19,314 nt of DNA, taken from contig DBDT01000044.1 of the NCBI GenBank assembly GCA_002293705.1, positions 1 through 19,314 on the forward strand, read 5' to 3'. Positions 6,719-13,085 of this stretch are shown piece by piece (within the stretch, counting starts at the first letter, position 1; the number at the start of each line of letters is the position of its first letter). This DNA comes from Candidatus Woesebacteria bacterium UBA925 (GTDB lineage: Bacteria > Patescibacteriota > Microgenomatia > UBA8517). Made by a program: the position numbers and the translations under genes. The notes beneath the pieces were generated by a model, which saw only the letters and a list, made by a program, of their open reading frames with translations, was not told the DNA's origin and did no database searches.

Positions 6719-7303
6719 TTACTCAAAACCGATCGTGAGGGAGAGGTTCCCAAGTTGCTTTTTAGGAATGTAAGTTGCCACCACAAGTCTGTTTTCGGGA
6801 CCCACCACTAGATATAGATGAATGTTAGGTGCGCTATTTCTTTGCCAGTGAAAACTGCCTAATGGTGGATTTTCCTCAATCGCAAGAACTGATGTTTGGC
6901 TTGGAAAAGGCATAGTAATTGCACTCATGCCGCTTCCTAAACCTATTCTCAAGACACGCACTTTGAGATCAAATATCCTGACAAAATACCCTTTACCCAC
7001 AGGGGTTTCAGTTGAAATAAGCTCGATCCTATCAAGATCGTAATTTATCAATGCTGGTGGGTAAGACCAATCGTGCATTAACAACACAGATCGCCTTTTT
7101 CTTTGGACTGGTCTGACCACATTAAAGAGCTCTCCGTTAGCATTGCGCTGCACGATGCCTGCATCAACCAGATGGTCAACTACAAGCATTACAAAGTACT
7201 TATAAAAATCCATTGAAAGCCCCATGGTCAGATGGTCAGGAGTGCATCCTGGATAGGCCTTAATGAATTCCAGAACTTCTTCAACAGTCAAAACTATGGA
7301 CAT
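6719..7303 (-). CDS. Unknown winged-helix-like protein, paralog D
   Basis: A 194-residue relative of the next gene on this strand. The N-terminal ~60 residues (EEVLEFIKAYPGCTPDHLTMGL ... LVVDHLVDAGIVQRNANGELFNV) look like a winged helix, with the final GELFNV as a wing strand. A basic linker VQRKRRSV follows, then a beta-rich C-terminal domain shared with paralog C (PPALINYDL, YFVRIFDLKVRVLRIG). It starts with ATG, preceded by AAGGAGA about 9 nt upstream; the stop is TAA, the only TAA among the SD-led unknown genes. It is transcribed divergently from rseP across 100 nt, so it could regulate rseP or itself (inference only). Confidence 0.75.
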   Translation of the reverse strand: MSIVLTVEEVLEFIKAYPGCTPDHLTMGLSMDFYKYFVMLVVDHLVDAGIVQRNANGELFNVVRPVQRKRRSVLLMHDWSYPPALINYDLDRIELISTETPVGKGYFVRIFDLKVRVLRIGLGSGMSAITMPFPSQTSVLAIEENPPLGSFHWQRNSAPNIHLYLVVGPENRLVVATYIPKKQLGNLSLTIGFE

Positions 7304-7345
7304 TGCACACTTTCTCCTTCTGGGTAATTACTAATGACTTTGGGG

Positions 7346-7351
7346 ATTTTA
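7346..7351 (-). promoter_or_regulatory. Putative -10 box of paralog D
   Basis: Minus-strand TGTTAAAATC contains TAAAAT (7351-7346), about 42 nt upstream of the ATG; paralog C has the same TGTTAAAATC context at 6598-6607. No good -35 is visible at 17 nt, so this is tentative. Confidence 0.35.
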
Positions 7352-7390
7352 ACATAATATAGCCATATTCCCTCACAACTTAATTTAGAA

Positions 7391-7396
7391 TAGAAT
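7391..7396 (+). promoter_or_regulatory. -10 box TAGAAT of leaderless rseP
   Basis: TAGAAT ends 7 nt before ATG 7404; a second overlapping TAGAAT lies at 7386-7391. No SD is seen, so the transcript is predicted to begin at or near the start codon. Confidence 0.65.
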
Positions 7397-7403
7397 TAAC
7401 TCT

Positions 7404-8519
7404 ATGTTCTCAACCGTTCTTTTGATTGTTGCAGCACTTCTTTCCCTGACCCTTTTGATAGTAGTTCACGAATTCGGTCACTTTTTGGCCGCTAAGATGG
7501 TCAAAATTTGGCCTGAAGAGTTTGGGATTGGACTCCCGCCAAAGGTCTGGGGGAAAAAATGGAAAGGTACTTACTGGACAATAAATGCCATCCCCCTAGG
7601 AGGCTTTGTTCGACTTCATGGTGAGGTGGCTGATCCTAAGATGAGTAGGCCTGATGAGTCATATGTAAACAAGTCAAAGCTAGCTCGTGGATTTGTGGCC
7701 CTTGCCGGCATATTTATGAATTTTGTGTATGCAATTATTGCCTTCACCATTATCAATGCATTTTTGTTTAGTGGTGGTATTCCAACAGGAGCAATTGTAA
7801 CTGAGGTTAAACCTGATACTGCTGCTTCCCAGGCAGGGTTCATGCCAGGAGATGAGATAGTAAGAATTGGTAGTATGGGTGTGGGCAACACCGACAGGAT
7901 ACCTGTGCTAATAGGTGCCAATGCGGGAAAAACTACAGAATTTGATGTTATTAGGGATGGAAATAGTGTGGTAGTTACAGCACAACTACCAAAGCAGGCA
8001 CCAGAGGGGCAAGGGTTACTTGGGATAGTGTTTAAGTCCAAAGAGAGTAGGCAAGTTCCAAGTTGGCAAGCTCCATTTGTTTTTCTCCAAATGGGTGTGT
8101 CTGAAACATGGACCTATACAAGACTAACCTTTGATGCTTTTGGTAATTTGTTCAGAAGCCTTTTTGCACTCCAAGTGCCCCAAGGGCTGGTGAGCCCTCT
8201 TGGTGTTGTTGGAGTTACTGCTGAGGCTGCCAAGCAAGGATGGGTGACTCTACTTGCTATATCAGCCATCATTTCTGTGAACTTGGCTATTTTTAACCTT
8301 TTACCTTTCCCTCCACTTGATGGTTCTAGGGTGCTATTTCTTTTTGTTGAGGCAGTAATTGGCAAAAAGAGACTCGAGGTGTTTGAAGAAAAATCTCACA
8401 CCATTGGAATGGCACTTCTTCTGGCTCTTGCCGCAGTACTTCTAATCCGCGAAGTTCCACTGCTATTTACCTCAGGTAGTTTAAGTGGGTTTGTTCAAAA
8501 TATTGTAAAGCTTCAATAA
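7404..8519 (+). CDS. rseP: RIP metalloprotease (site-2 protease), RseP family
   Basis: A 371-residue membrane zinc protease that cleaves substrates within the membrane. The first membrane helix carries the catalytic HEFGH (residues 22-26), and NLLPFPPLDG (298-307) near the C-terminus supplies the Asp ligand in the typical NxxPxPxLDG motif. Between them are a membrane span near 98-123 and a single PDZ domain (about 128-200, with AGFMPGDEIVRIG). A final span lies at about 333-350. Its length fits the single-PDZ family; E. coli RseP has two PDZ domains. Its place between frr and proS matches the classical gene order, although uppS, cdsA and dxr are missing locally. The stop is TAA and no terminator is visible; a promoter for the next gene starts within 6 nt. 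Confidence 0.96.
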   Translation: MFSTVLLIVAALLSLTLLIVVHEFGHFLAAKMVKIWPEEFGIGLPPKVWGKKWKGTYWTINAIPLGGFVRLHGEVADPKMSRPDESYVNKSKLARGFVALAGIFMNFVYAIIAFTIINAFLFSGGIPTGAIVTEVKPDTAASQAGFMPGDEIVRIGSMGVGNTDRIPVLIGANAGKTTEFDVIRDGNSVVVTAQLPKQAPEGQGLLGIVFKSKESRQVPSWQAPFVFLQMGVSETWTYTRLTFDAFGNLFRSLFALQVPQGLVSPLGVVGVTAEAAKQGWVTLLAISAIISVNLAIFNLLPFPPLDGSRVLFLFVEAVIGKKRLEVFEEKSHTIGMALLLALAAVLLIREVPLLFTSGSLSGFVQNIVKLQ

Positions 8520-8524
8520 CGGGG

Positions 8525-8530
8525 TAAAAT
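8525..8530 (+). promoter_or_regulatory. -10 box TAAAAT upstream of gene E
   Basis: TAAAAT followed by CAGCTAT, matching the core-gene promoter style, but here 31 nt before the GTG. The mRNA would have a ~25-nt leader that contains an AGAGG SD. Confidence 0.5.
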
Positions 8531-8561
8531 CAGCTATATCCAATCTTGAAAGAGGTGTGTT

Positions 8562-8933
8562 GTGGATTTGTACGTGTACAAGGTTGAGAATGGGAAGGTT
8601 TCGGTAAGCAAGTTGATGTCTAGACGAAATAGGGTATTAGTGGTCGATCGTAAGACTAGAATTCTTGTTAGGAAAACAGGTAATTCGTTTTTTCTTGACC
8701 TCTCGAGGTTAAAGCTTGATGTTGGCATAGGTATTAAGTTTGCTCAAAGTCTTGGGACGATCAGGTGGGATAGAAAAAGTAGACACTTAACTTCGACCCA
8801 CTTTGGTCACGTCACGCCTTTGAAAGAAGGGTTTGTTTTGGCGTATATAGGTTCAAGCAAGAAAATAATCCTTGTATTGTCCCAAACCATGGAAGGTGTA
8901 AGACGGATTGCAGAACAGCATCTTAGGGTTTGA
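8562..8933 (+). CDS. Unknown small protein E
   Basis: A 123-residue basic protein of unknown function, predicted beta-rich with a C-terminal helix. It starts with GTG after AGAGG (8551-8555) at 6 nt spacing, and ends in TGA. It shares with the next two genes a C-terminal plan: a G(E/D/P)F strand, a hydrophobic strand (KKIILVLS), then a helix (EGVRRIAEQHL). The overall similarity is weak and needs a profile comparison. The N-terminus has the alternating charged/hydrophobic pattern of a small beta sheet (YVYKVENGKVSVSKL). No Cys and no membrane segments. Confidence 0.68.
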   Translation: MDLYVYKVENGKVSVSKLMSRRNRVLVVDRKTRILVRKTGNSFFLDLSRLKLDVGIGIKFAQSLGTIRWDRKSRHLTSTHFGHVTPLKEGFVLAYIGSSKKIILVLSQTMEGVRRIAEQHLRV

Positions 8934-8971
8934 TTGGGTAATCTGCCTAGTTTTTTGTAAAGGAGGCTTGA

Positions 8972-9367
8972 ATGAGTAGTGGTTCTGGCTATCTGTATGA
9001 GGCGTGGTTGTTAAACGAAAGACCACCAATCCTGGTGCCACATGCGGATCATGCGCCTTTCACTGTGCAAGCTAGTGACACCTATGCTATTCCATTTTTC
9101 CGCAACTTGGGTGATTGGTGCACAAATCCACATGATTGGGCGCACTCAAATGGGGTGACAATTTACTTGAAAGGACAGGATGGGGGTTGGACTGCCCACC
9201 GAACATCGCCAAGTGAGGCCACTTCTCGCTTGAGCGGTCCTGGGGATTTCTGTTGTGTTAGGTGGGGAGTTTACGGTAGTTATTCATATCTTCTGATTGG
9301 TATCTACCAAGATGACCAGGCTGCATCAGACGGCTTGGTCAGAGCAGTCGAAGCCCTGGCTTCCTAG
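8972..9367 (+). CDS. Unknown small protein F
   Basis: A 131-residue protein, unassigned. It starts with ATG, with a perfect AAAGGAGG ending 5-6 nt upstream, and ends in TAG. It is rich in aromatic residues, His and Gly (NLGDWCTNPHDWAHSNG, GDFCCVRWGVYGSYSYLLIGIY), with a C-terminal amphipathic helix (GLVRAVEALAS) like those of its neighbours. Near the N-terminus, LYEAWLL resembles LLYAWLL at the N-terminus of protein B (3463-4134), a hint that the unknown families in this window are related. Acidic overall, no signal peptide. A 10-bp hairpin follows the gene directly. Confidence 0.7.
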   Translation: MSSGSGYLYEAWLLNERPPILVPHADHAPFTVQASDTYAIPFFRNLGDWCTNPHDWAHSNGVTIYLKGQDGGWTAHRTSPSEATSRLSGPGDFCCVRWGVYGSYSYLLIGIYQDDQAASDGLVRAVEALAS

Positions 9368-9371
9368 TTTC

Positions 9372-9396
9372 AGCTTGGGGGTTCTGCCCCCAAGCT
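9372..9396 (+). other. Strong hairpin after gene F (terminator-like without T-run)
   Basis: Perfect 10-bp stem AGCTTGGGGG (9372-9381) / CCCCCAAGCT (9387-9396), 5-nt loop. The downstream sequence AGTATTCG has no U-tract, so it is either an atypical terminator or an mRNA-stability/attenuation element before gene G. Confidence 0.6.
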
Positions 9397-9433
9397 AGTA
9401 TTCGTAACCACCATTTATACAGGGAGGTGATTG

Positions 9434-9877
9434 GTGCTGTATCCCAATTTGTATGCTGTTTCATTTTGGTGTGGTCAAGAAGTGAACCCGAGTTTTGTAG
9501 GTGGGTATAACCCAAGAAATGCTGGGCTCTTTGAGTTTTCTCTTGGTCGGCACCATTGTTTGCGTAGGCAAGAGCGTCTTTCGGCCGAGTTCTGTTTTGA
9601 TTGGACTCTTGGTGTTTGGCAGCTAAAACCTCAAACACTAGTTGTTTCGCCTAACTATCATGTTTCCTTTCCATCTGATTTGCCGATTGGTTATGAGCGT
9701 GGAGTAGGTTTTTACCCGATTAACTTATCTGACTGGATAAATGTGCCACCTGGACCATTTTTGGTGGTATCAAGCAATGATCCGACAGAGGGCCAAATTT
9801 TAAAAGTGGTCCTTGTGGTCACTCCTCTATTTGAATTGGGTGAAATCATCAAACATGCAGCCTCGTTGTTGTCGTAG
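9434..9877 (+). CDS. Unknown small protein G
   Basis: A 147-residue protein, unassigned. The SD GGAGGTGA (9423-9430) is a perfect match to the 16S 3' end. GTG 9434 (spacing 6 from GGAGG) is preferred over TTG 9431 (spacing 3). It has many aromatic residues and several Cys (SFWCGQE, HHCLRRQ, EFCFDW). The C-terminal strand-helix (KVVLVVTPLFELGEIIKHAASLL) parallels proteins E and F. The stop is TAG, followed by a 12-bp hairpin. There is no signal peptide or clear membrane helix. It is the last gene of the E-F-G cluster before proS. Confidence 0.7.
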   Translation: MLYPNLYAVSFWCGQEVNPSFVGGYNPRNAGLFEFSLGRHHCLRRQERLSAEFCFDWTLGVWQLKPQTLVVSPNYHVSFPSDLPIGYERGVGFYPINLSDWINVPPGPFLVVSSNDPTEGQILKVVLVVTPLFELGEIIKHAASLLS

Positions 9878-9881
9878 CTAT

Positions 9882-9909
9882 TTTCTGCAGACCAGAAGGT
9901 CTGCAGAAA
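9882..9909 (+). other. Strong hairpin after gene G (terminator-like without T-run)
   Basis: Perfect 12-bp stem TTTCTGCAGACC (9882-9893) / GGTCTGCAGAAA (9898-9909), AGAA loop, followed by GTTAAAA. It is bounded by the gene G stop and the proS promoter, so it probably marks the mRNA 3' end, but the usual T-run is missing. Confidence 0.6.
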
Positions 9910-9910
9910 G

Positions 9911-9938
9911 TTAAAACCAGCTTTATTTGTTGTATAAT
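9911..9938 (+). promoter_or_regulatory. Promoter of leaderless proS
   Basis: TATAAT (9933-9938) ends 8 nt before ATG 9947; a weak -35-like TTAAAA (9911-9916) lies 16 nt upstream of it. No SD is present. Confidence 0.65.
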
Positions 9939-9946
9939 CGCTACAT

Positions 9947-11164
9947 ATGCTTCCACTACTTGTAAGGCAGTCCACTCTATTTCCAAAAACACAAAAAACA
10001 GCTCCTTCTGATGCTGAAAGCATTAATCACAAACTATTAGTTCGAGCAGGATTCATGGACCAGCTGATGGCTGGAAGCTGGACCTTGATGCCACTTGGAT
10101 TAAGAGTTGTTGGAAAAATTAACCAAATAATCAGAGAAGAGATGAACGAGGTTGGTGGACAAGAGCTGGCAATGCCGCTTTTGCACCCTAAATCTATTTG
10201 GAATGAAAGTGGTAGGTGGGACACTGCTAAGGAGGTTATGTATCAGTTTAAGGACATCCATGAAAAAGAATTTGCACTCTCCTTTACCCATGAAGAAATT
10301 GTCATGGATCTACTTCGAAAACAGATAACCTCTTACCGCGATTTGCCTGTATATGTATATCAGTTTTCTACAAAATTCAGAAATGAGCTTAGGGCAAAAA
10401 GCGGAATTTTAAGAGGCAGGGAATTTATGATGAAGGATTTATATAGTGCCCACACATCTGAGGAGGATCTTATGGCCTATTATGAAAAAGTAAAGGCAGC
10501 CTATGTTAAAGTCTTCACCAGGCTTGGCTTTAACTTCAAAGTCACCTTGGCAAGCGGAGGGGTGTTTACTGACAAAAACACTCATGAATTTCAAGTCCTT
10601 TCTGAGGCAGGCGAAGATACTATCTACTTTAAAGATGGCTCAATGGAAGCAGTTAATGATGAAGTGTTTGAGGGCAATAAAGATGAATACATCTCTGCAA
10701 AATCAATAGAGGTGGGTAATATCTTTCCACTTGGAACCTGGTACGCAGAAAAAATGGGTGTGTTTTTCACTGACCAAGATGGAGTGAAAAAACCAGTATG
10801 GTTTGGAAGCTATGGTATTGGCCCCACTAGGGTCATGGGTGTATTGGTTGAAGTTAATCATGATGATAAAGGAATAGTTTGGCCAGAGGTGGTGGCCCCT
10901 TTTGCAGTCCACCTGATTTCTTTGGGCCAAAACAATTTGAATAAAGCTGAAGAGGTTGCAAAAAAACTAACTGATTTGGGGCATGAAGTTTTGTGGGATG
11001 ATCGAGATATTGCAGCAGGAGCCAAATTTGCTGACTCCGATCTTATTGGAATACCCCACAGAATAATTATTTCCGACAAAACAGGTGACAGTCTTGAATA
11101 CAAAAACAGAAAAAGTGGTGAAACATCTCTAGTTTCCTTCGAAGAACTCCTTAAAGTGATATAA
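9947..11164 (+). CDS. proS: Prolyl-tRNA synthetase, bacterial type without editing insert
   Basis: Class II synthetase that charges tRNA-Pro. Motif 2 is at about 144-167 (FRNELRAKSGILRGREFMMKD) and motif 3 at about 286-313 (GSYGIGPTR ... GIVWP), followed by the anticodon-binding domain (about 315-405, with DDRDIAAGAKFADSDLIGIPHRI). At 405 aa it is much shorter than the ~570 aa E. coli-type enzyme: the segment between motifs 2 and 3, which houses the INS editing domain, is reduced to a short connector. INS-less bacterial-type ProRS enzymes are known, for example in Alphaproteobacteria. Hydrolysis of Ala-tRNA-Pro may then depend on a separate protein. The N-terminus begins directly with LFPKTQK. 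The stop is TAA. The position after rseP is classical. Confidence 0.97.
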   Translation: MLPLLVRQSTLFPKTQKTAPSDAESINHKLLVRAGFMDQLMAGSWTLMPLGLRVVGKINQIIREEMNEVGGQELAMPLLHPKSIWNESGRWDTAKEVMYQFKDIHEKEFALSFTHEEIVMDLLRKQITSYRDLPVYVYQFSTKFRNELRAKSGILRGREFMMKDLYSAHTSEEDLMAYYEKVKAAYVKVFTRLGFNFKVTLASGGVFTDKNTHEFQVLSEAGEDTIYFKDGSMEAVNDEVFEGNKDEYISAKSIEVGNIFPLGTWYAEKMGVFFTDQDGVKKPVWFGSYGIGPTRVMGVLVEVNHDDKGIVWPEVVAPFAVHLISLGQNNLNKAEEVAKKLTDLGHEVLWDDRDIAAGAKFADSDLIGIPHRIIISDKTGDSLEYKNRKSGETSLVSFEELLKVI

Positions 11165-11185
11165 TTTGAAGCACTTTAATATAAT
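11151..11185 (+). promoter_or_regulatory. yvcK promoter region with inverted repeat and two TATAAT boxes
   Basis: An 8-bp perfect inverted repeat TTAAAGTG (11151-11158) / CACTTTAA (11172-11179) spans the proS stop and directly abuts TATAAT (11180-11185). Another TATAAT lies at 11160-11165. The proximal box would give a ~14-nt leader containing the SD. The repeat is either an operator or a weak 3' hairpin of proS. Confidence 0.5.
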
Positions 11186-11205
11186 CCCAAATACGGGAGG
11201 GGTAT

Positions 11206-12267
11206 ATGGCTAGAAAGAAAAAGGTTTTGATTATTGGGGGTGGAAGCGGTGCTCCTGGATTAGTGCGTGGCTTTCCGAGTGAACGCTATCTTCGTTCTGT
11301 TGTAATACCAATGTCAGACTCTGGTGGGGGTGCTGCTATTGTAGGTGGCTTATTTAATCTTCCGGCATTTAGTGATCTTGATAGGGCGTTGATCGCCCTG
11401 GCTGAAAACAATATCAGTCCTGAGATGGCAATACTAATGTCGCATAGGCTAAAAGAGCCTGTGGGTGATAGCTTGCAAGGCATTAGGGCTAGCAATCTGG
11501 TAACTTCAATTTTTGCCAACCTTTTTCCCAACATACAAGAGGCATCAGATGCTGTTGGTCGACTTATTGGGGTACCCGGAGGTGAAAGGGTGCACCCTGC
11601 AACCTTGGTCCGTGCGCATTTGGTTGCAATATTGAAAAATGGGACTCAGGTGTTTGGCGAACACAAAATTGACGATCCCTACATTGTTGACGGTAATCAG
11701 CGTGTAGTTGATCCAAGAAGAATAGGCAATCCGATAGCTACAATTACAATCACACCTGAAGTAGAGGCAAATCCTGAGGCGATTTCGGCAATCCACAGTG
11801 CTGACATTATCTTGATCGCACCGGGTAGTCTTTATACAAGCATCATTGCTGGATTGGTTGTTCCAGGGATTGTTGAGGCGATTACTGAAGCCAGTAAAAA
11901 GGGCACACCAGTAGTGATGGTTGCTAACTTGATGACTGAACCATACCAGACTGACCATCTTAGCTGTGCATCGTCTCAGTTGGCAGAAGTGTTGCTTTAC
12001 CTTCCGAGAATTACACACTTGATCGTGAATAACGGAGCGATTCCTGGCAACCTTTTGTCCAAGTACGAAGGGGAAGGCCAGCAAGTAGTCGAGTGTGATT
12101 ATGAGAATGGTTGGCAGCTGGAGGGTGGTGTTAAAATTGTAGCCCGGAATCTTTTGGGTGAAGAATCCCCTCAAACCACCAGTGGAAAGCTTGGGAGACT
12201 AAGTGTTCTTAGGCACAATCCTGAGGCAATTGAGCTTATCGTAGGAGATATTCTAGGGGGTGAATAA
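11206..12267 (+). CDS. yvcK: YvcK/CofD-like family protein (UPF0052)
   Basis: A 353-residue member of the family that includes YvcK (a UDP-sugar-binding protein needed for cell wall and growth on gluconeogenic carbon in Bacillus) and CofD. Visible family features are the N-terminal nucleotide-binding GGGSG (11-15), an Asp-rich loop PMSDSGGG (36-43) standing in for the usual ADDGGSSG, PGSLYTS (206-212) and NLMTEP (241-246). It is divergent at the second loop. It is led by GGGAGG (11195-11200) 5 nt before ATG, and so is one of the few core-like genes here with an SD, and ends in TAA. The usual neighbours rapZ (yvcJ) and whiA are not adjacent. The role in this organism is inferred from the family. 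Confidence 0.85.
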   Translation: MARKKKVLIIGGGSGAPGLVRGFPSERYLRSVVIPMSDSGGGAAIVGGLFNLPAFSDLDRALIALAENNISPEMAILMSHRLKEPVGDSLQGIRASNLVTSIFANLFPNIQEASDAVGRLIGVPGGERVHPATLVRAHLVAILKNGTQVFGEHKIDDPYIVDGNQRVVDPRRIGNPIATITITPEVEANPEAISAIHSADIILIAPGSLYTSIIAGLVVPGIVEAITEASKKGTPVVMVANLMTEPYQTDHLSCASSQLAEVLLYLPRITHLIVNNGAIPGNLLSKYEGEGQQVVECDYENGWQLEGGVKIVARNLLGEESPQTTSGKLGRLSVLRHNPEAIELIVGDILGGE

Positions 12268-12274
12268 CCCCCCT
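12255..12274 (+). terminator. Weak terminator overlapping the yvcK stop
   Basis: AGGGGG (12255-12260) / CCCCCT (12269-12274) with the TAA stop inside the 8-nt loop, followed by TTATC. The short T-run makes it a weak candidate. Confidence 0.45.
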
Positions 12275-12298
12275 TTATCATTTCTATGCCAGAAAGTG

Positions 12299-12304
12299 TA
12301 AAAT
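12299..12304 (+). promoter_or_regulatory. -10 box TAAAAT of leaderless HIT gene
   Basis: TAAAAT followed by AAGCTCA and then ATG 12312 (7 nt). It has the same TAAAAT-NAGCTC-ATG pattern as the gene at 18673. No SD. Confidence 0.7.
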
Positions 12305-12311
12305 AAGCTCA

Positions 12312-12653
12312 ATGGAAAACTGTATATTTTGTAAAATTGGTAGTCATGAAGCTTCTGCTCAAATTGCCCTTGAGAATGATGATGTAATTGCATTCAAAAG
12401 TATTGCACCTATTGCGCAAACACATCTATTGATTGTTCCTAAAAAGCATTACAAGGCAGTTATTGATATTGATGATCCCAAGATCATGTTTGCCATGAAA
12501 GAGGCAGTTTCCAGTCTTGTTGCCACTCTTAATCTGTCAGGAGGCTATAAACTAGTCTTTAATGGTGGAAGGTATCAAGAAGTTCCGCATGTTCACTGGC
12601 ATCTTCTGTCAGGTGAGCTTGAGAACAATTCAGATTTATTAAACAAACTATGA
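12312..12653 (+). CDS. HIT family nucleotide-binding protein (HinT-like)
   Basis: A 113-residue histidine-triad protein; such proteins hydrolyse nucleoside phosphoramidates or related AMP conjugates. The triad HVHWHLL is at 93-99, preceded by the conserved NGGRYQEVP region (84-92) where family members have an N-x-G segment with Gln. CIFCKI (4-9) and His46 form the usual zinc-binding set of the HinT branch. Predicted cytosolic. The TGA stop overlaps the next start by 4 nt (ATGA at 12650-12653), so translation of the following gene is coupled. Confidence 0.94.
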   Translation: MENCIFCKIGSHEASAQIALENDDVIAFKSIAPIAQTHLLIVPKKHYKAVIDIDDPKIMFAMKEAVSSLVATLNLSGGYKLVFNGGRYQEVPHVHWHLLSGELENNSDLLNKL

Positions 12654-13084
12654 TTCAAAAAAAAGTTCAAGAAAAAATAAAGGAAGCACTCAAGGCGCAT
12701 GATGAGTTGACTCTTTCAACAATGCGTTTGCTTTTGTCTGCTCTTGAATATGCTGCAATTGATACTCCTGGGCATGTTCTTTCAGAAGATCGTGAGATTG
12801 AGATTGTTAAGCGTGAAGTCAAAAAAAGAATCGAGGCATCTGAGGCATTGAAACTAGCAGGGCGTATTGAAGGCAGTGAGCGTGAGCTTAAGGAGGCTGA
12901 GGTGTTAAGGCAGTTTCTACCCGAGGAGGTTTCAGATGAGAAATTGTACGAAATTTCCGAAAAACTAATTGCAGAAGGTAAAAGTTCAATGGGTGAGATA
13001 ATGAAAGAAATGAAGGTAATTTTGGGTAACTCCATGGATGGTAAGAAGGCTTCAGTCATCGTAAGCACTCTTCTTAACAAGTAA
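12650..13084 (+). CDS. yqeY: GatB/YqeY domain protein
   Basis: A 144-residue stand-alone YqeY-type protein, related to the C-terminal tRNA-binding domain of GatB. Family features are the Arg/Glu-rich helices (DREIEIVKREVKKRIEASEALKLAG), the ELKEAEVLRQFLPEEVSDE segment, and the terminal MGEIMKEMKVILGNSMDGKKASVIVSTLL. It starts at an ATG that overlaps the HIT gene stop and has no SD. In Firmicutes yqeY lies near rpsU and upstream of ybeY; here rpsU and phoH are missing and ybeY follows 1 nt after the stop. Its biochemical role is not established. Confidence 0.93.
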   Translation: MIQKKVQEKIKEALKAHDELTLSTMRLLLSALEYAAIDTPGHVLSEDREIEIVKREVKKRIEASEALKLAGRIEGSERELKEAEVLRQFLPEEVSDEKLYEISEKLIAEGKSSMGEIMKEMKVILGNSMDGKKASVIVSTLLNK

Positions 13085-13085
13085 T

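Noticed and set aside
11545..12174. 209-aa minus-strand reading frame opposite yvcK, and other long antisense frames over rseP, frr and dnaX
   Set aside because: They lie wholly opposite well-supported genes, lack start signals and have low-complexity or Cys/His-biased compositions typical of shadow frames.
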